This document shows positions 62,156-64,000 of a stretch of DNA of 64,000 bases, piece after piece. The stretch is from assembly GCA_039105265.1 (NCBI GenBank), contig JAPFFF010000010.1, forward strand, positions 3,658,001 through 3,722,000, written 5' to 3'. The translations under genes and the position numbers were made by a program. This DNA is from Tritrichomonas musculus (taxonomy: Eukaryota > Parabasalia > Tritrichomonadida > Tritrichomonadidae). The notes under the pieces were generated by a model. That model was not told the DNA's origin and searched no databases. It saw only the letters and a list, made by a program, of their open reading frames with translations. Position 1 is the first letter of the stretch. Each line of letters begins with the position of its first letter.

Positions 62156-63841
62156 AAGAGATTTATGAGAATTTGATTGAATATTAAATAATAAATTCTA
62201 TTCTCAATTCATATCATTTATAATATATTAAGTTATTTCTCATTAAATCATAAAGTATAATTATTATATTAAAGCATTTTTATCTTTTATATTAATCATA
62301 TAATTTAGTTAATTTGTATATATTTGATAATGATTTCGTATGACTGATATAAATAATATATTTTCTTTAGCCATATTTTTATAATTTCAAATAATTAAAC
62401 GCACTTTCAATTTATTGATCGCATTTTTATCCGATTATTCAAAAGCATTCAATTGATTTCTGAGCATAATAAACTTTGTAAAATAATGTACGGGTCTTTC
62501 AAAATTAAAAAGGTCAATAATAATCAATTCAAAAACATTCAAAAATAATTGAATTGATATTTTATTTACGATTTTGATAAAAATTAAGAAGATCATAGCA
62601 AGAGAAAAATATGAATTATCGATTCTATTGATGCGCATGGGAAATGTACATTTGGCAAGAATATAATACCGGTCTGCAGAATACTAAACTTACTTATTAC
62701 ATAAAGATGTTCTATATAGATAGAGATTTTGCCTAACTTTTTCTATAATTGCATTTTTTTGAATATTTTTATTCAATTATTTGAGTACATAGATAGAGGT
62801 TTTTTTATTTAAGTTTTAATTTTTAAAAAATATGCAAAATTTCTTTACTATCAATTTTTTAATTCTTTATTGATGTTTTTTTATAATAATCATCATATTA
62901 TTTTGATTGTTAACATGATTGAATAATACAATTTTTGTTTTTTAACAAGATAAACATGTTTGAAAAGTTGACTAGACCGAATATTATTTTAAACAGTTTA
63001 AAACACTCTTATTGAATCTTTAACTATTTTATTCAAATATTACTATTTTATAAAAACCATATAAAAATTTGAATTTTATAATATCTTAACATTTTTTATA
63101 ATTTATGAGTATTTTAATATATTTAAATAATAATAGTACTTTTTAAAATATAATTTAGCTGTCACCTTGTTTAACTATCTAAAAATAATAGTATTTTTAA
63201 CATTTTATTTTCAATGAAACTCGATTAATATTCGATAGGTCACATCATATATTCTTTGAATAGTTTAGTTTAATAGGTTTATAATATACATATATAATAA
63301 TTTTTATTATTTTGGCTATTAAAAAAAATGTAAAATCTATCATTAAAAAAAAAAACGTTATATTAAGTAATCATTCATGTAAACCTTGTTTTTTTATTTT
63401 CACCTCCTATTCAAAATAAACTATATTTCCTTCATTAATAAATAGGTTTCAAAAAGAATGTAACATAAACGAGTAAACTTCAGAAAAATCGGTCGACATC
63501 TTAAAATTTTATATAAAATTGCACTCAAATATTTCTTAAAAACGTTCAAAATTGAATAACAAATAAAACCAAAAAAGATTAGACCTAGATATGATAAACG
63601 CTCAATTATTCATTCAATTTTTTTTCAATTAAATAAAATACATTTCTGATAAAATTTCAGAGCTGTTTTTTGATAATTTGCTTTTATAATCAATATTCTT
63701 AAAATTAAAATGATTTCCTCATATTATTTACTCTATTTAATAATAATATCCTTATTATTATCATTTTTAATTATTTATAAATAATTATCTTAGTTTTACC
63801 GCAAGAAATTTAATAATATTTTAAAAATCTCATTATTATTT
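62156..63841. other. AT-rich spacer
   Basis: Nearly 1.7 kb with no supported gene; a 67-codon minus-strand frame at 62435-62638 has low-complexity Ile/Phe composition and was not accepted. The first 20 bp carry the Initiator of the giant Pmp-like gene. Confidence 0.5.
62162..62168 (-). promoter_or_regulatory. Initiator (Inr) of the giant Pmp-like gene
   Basis: Read on the minus strand this is TCATAAA, fitting TCA+1YWW, with predicted start base 62166, 11 nt before the ATG. Confidence 0.55.
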
Positions 63842-64000
63842 TTAAATAAGCTCTGAATTTTTTTTTAGAAATATAAAACGACGAGCTTTCCGATGTTTTC
63901 CATCTTCGATTTGACGTTTTATGCGTTTTTTATCTACATCCAAGCCATGATAAGTTAAAAAAAAGCATTGCTTAAATGCTAAATTCGATTTTTTTAATAA
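63842..64000 (-). CDS. Possible C-terminal end of a gene running off the window
   Basis: On the minus strand the frame is open from the window edge for 52 codons to TAA (63842-63844). The peptide is basic and looks coding (YHGLDVDKKRIKRQIEDG, HRKARRFIFLKKNSELI), and the G+C content rises here compared with the spacer just before it. No start codon or family can be given because most of the gene would lie outside. A chance frame is possible in such AT-rich DNA. Confidence 0.4.
   Translation of the reverse strand, partial: LLKKSNLAFKQCFFLTYHGLDVDKKRIKRQIEDGKHRKARRFIFLKKNSELI

Noticed and set aside
62435-62638. 67-codon minus-strand frame
   Set aside because: Ile/Phe/Asn-rich composition of random AT DNA, no Initiator motif, and no recognisable motif.

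Overview
The window is an AT-rich stretch of nuclear DNA from a parabasalid protist, most likely a trichomonad (Trichomonas or Tritrichomonas). The clues are a BspA-like leucine-rich-repeat surface protein, a giant Pmp-like beta-helix surface protein, a fossil Polinton/Maverick polymerase, intron-free genes separated by very AT-rich spacers, and TCAYWW-type Initiator motifs just upstream of several ATGs. No ribosome binding sites or operons are seen. The species assignment is inference.

Layout. 1-1.5 kb: the 3' part of an unrecognised gene, then a tRNA with a CAT anticodon. 1.8-5.8 kb: a BspA-like surface protein on the minus strand. 5.8-17.7 kb: a gene-poor block made largely of mobile-element remains: a TTAA-flanked element (6764-8618), a 1.86-kb element with a perfect 8-bp target duplication (8641-10500) carrying a nested 773-bp element and a 31-bp tandem repeat, a GC-richer decayed Polinton fragment (11.6-15.8 kb), a 602-bp element with an 8-bp target duplication (16116-16717) and a 236-bp TA-flanked MITE (17132-17367). 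17.7-46.3 kb: ordinary housekeeping and cytoskeletal-type genes on both strands: a zinc-ribbon protein, a ubiquitin-like protein, a small Pmp-like membrane protein, a tetraspan protein, two related armadillo-like proteins, coiled-coil proteins, the TORC1 subunit Raptor, an EF-hand/WD40 protein, a very large multi-pass cyclase-family protein, a Rab GTPase and a DIEGA-repeat protein. 46.7-48.8 kb: a TTAA-flanked element that contains a nearly perfect inverted repeat with arms of about 646 bp. 48.9-62.2 kb: a 4427-residue Pmp-like surface protein with about six near-identical 1101-bp tandem repeats. 62.2-64 kb: spacer, then the possible 3' end of another minus-strand gene.

Functionally the window combines surface-exposed adhesion-type proteins (BspA-like, large and small Pmp-like, all with one C-terminal membrane anchor) with nutrient and signal control (Raptor, cyclase-like receptor, Rab). 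The most notable points are the mosaic tandem array inside the giant Pmp gene, the large palindrome beside its 3' end, a set of small transposons whose ends can be read to the base, and a Raptor with five lineage-specific GFYQT-type motifs.
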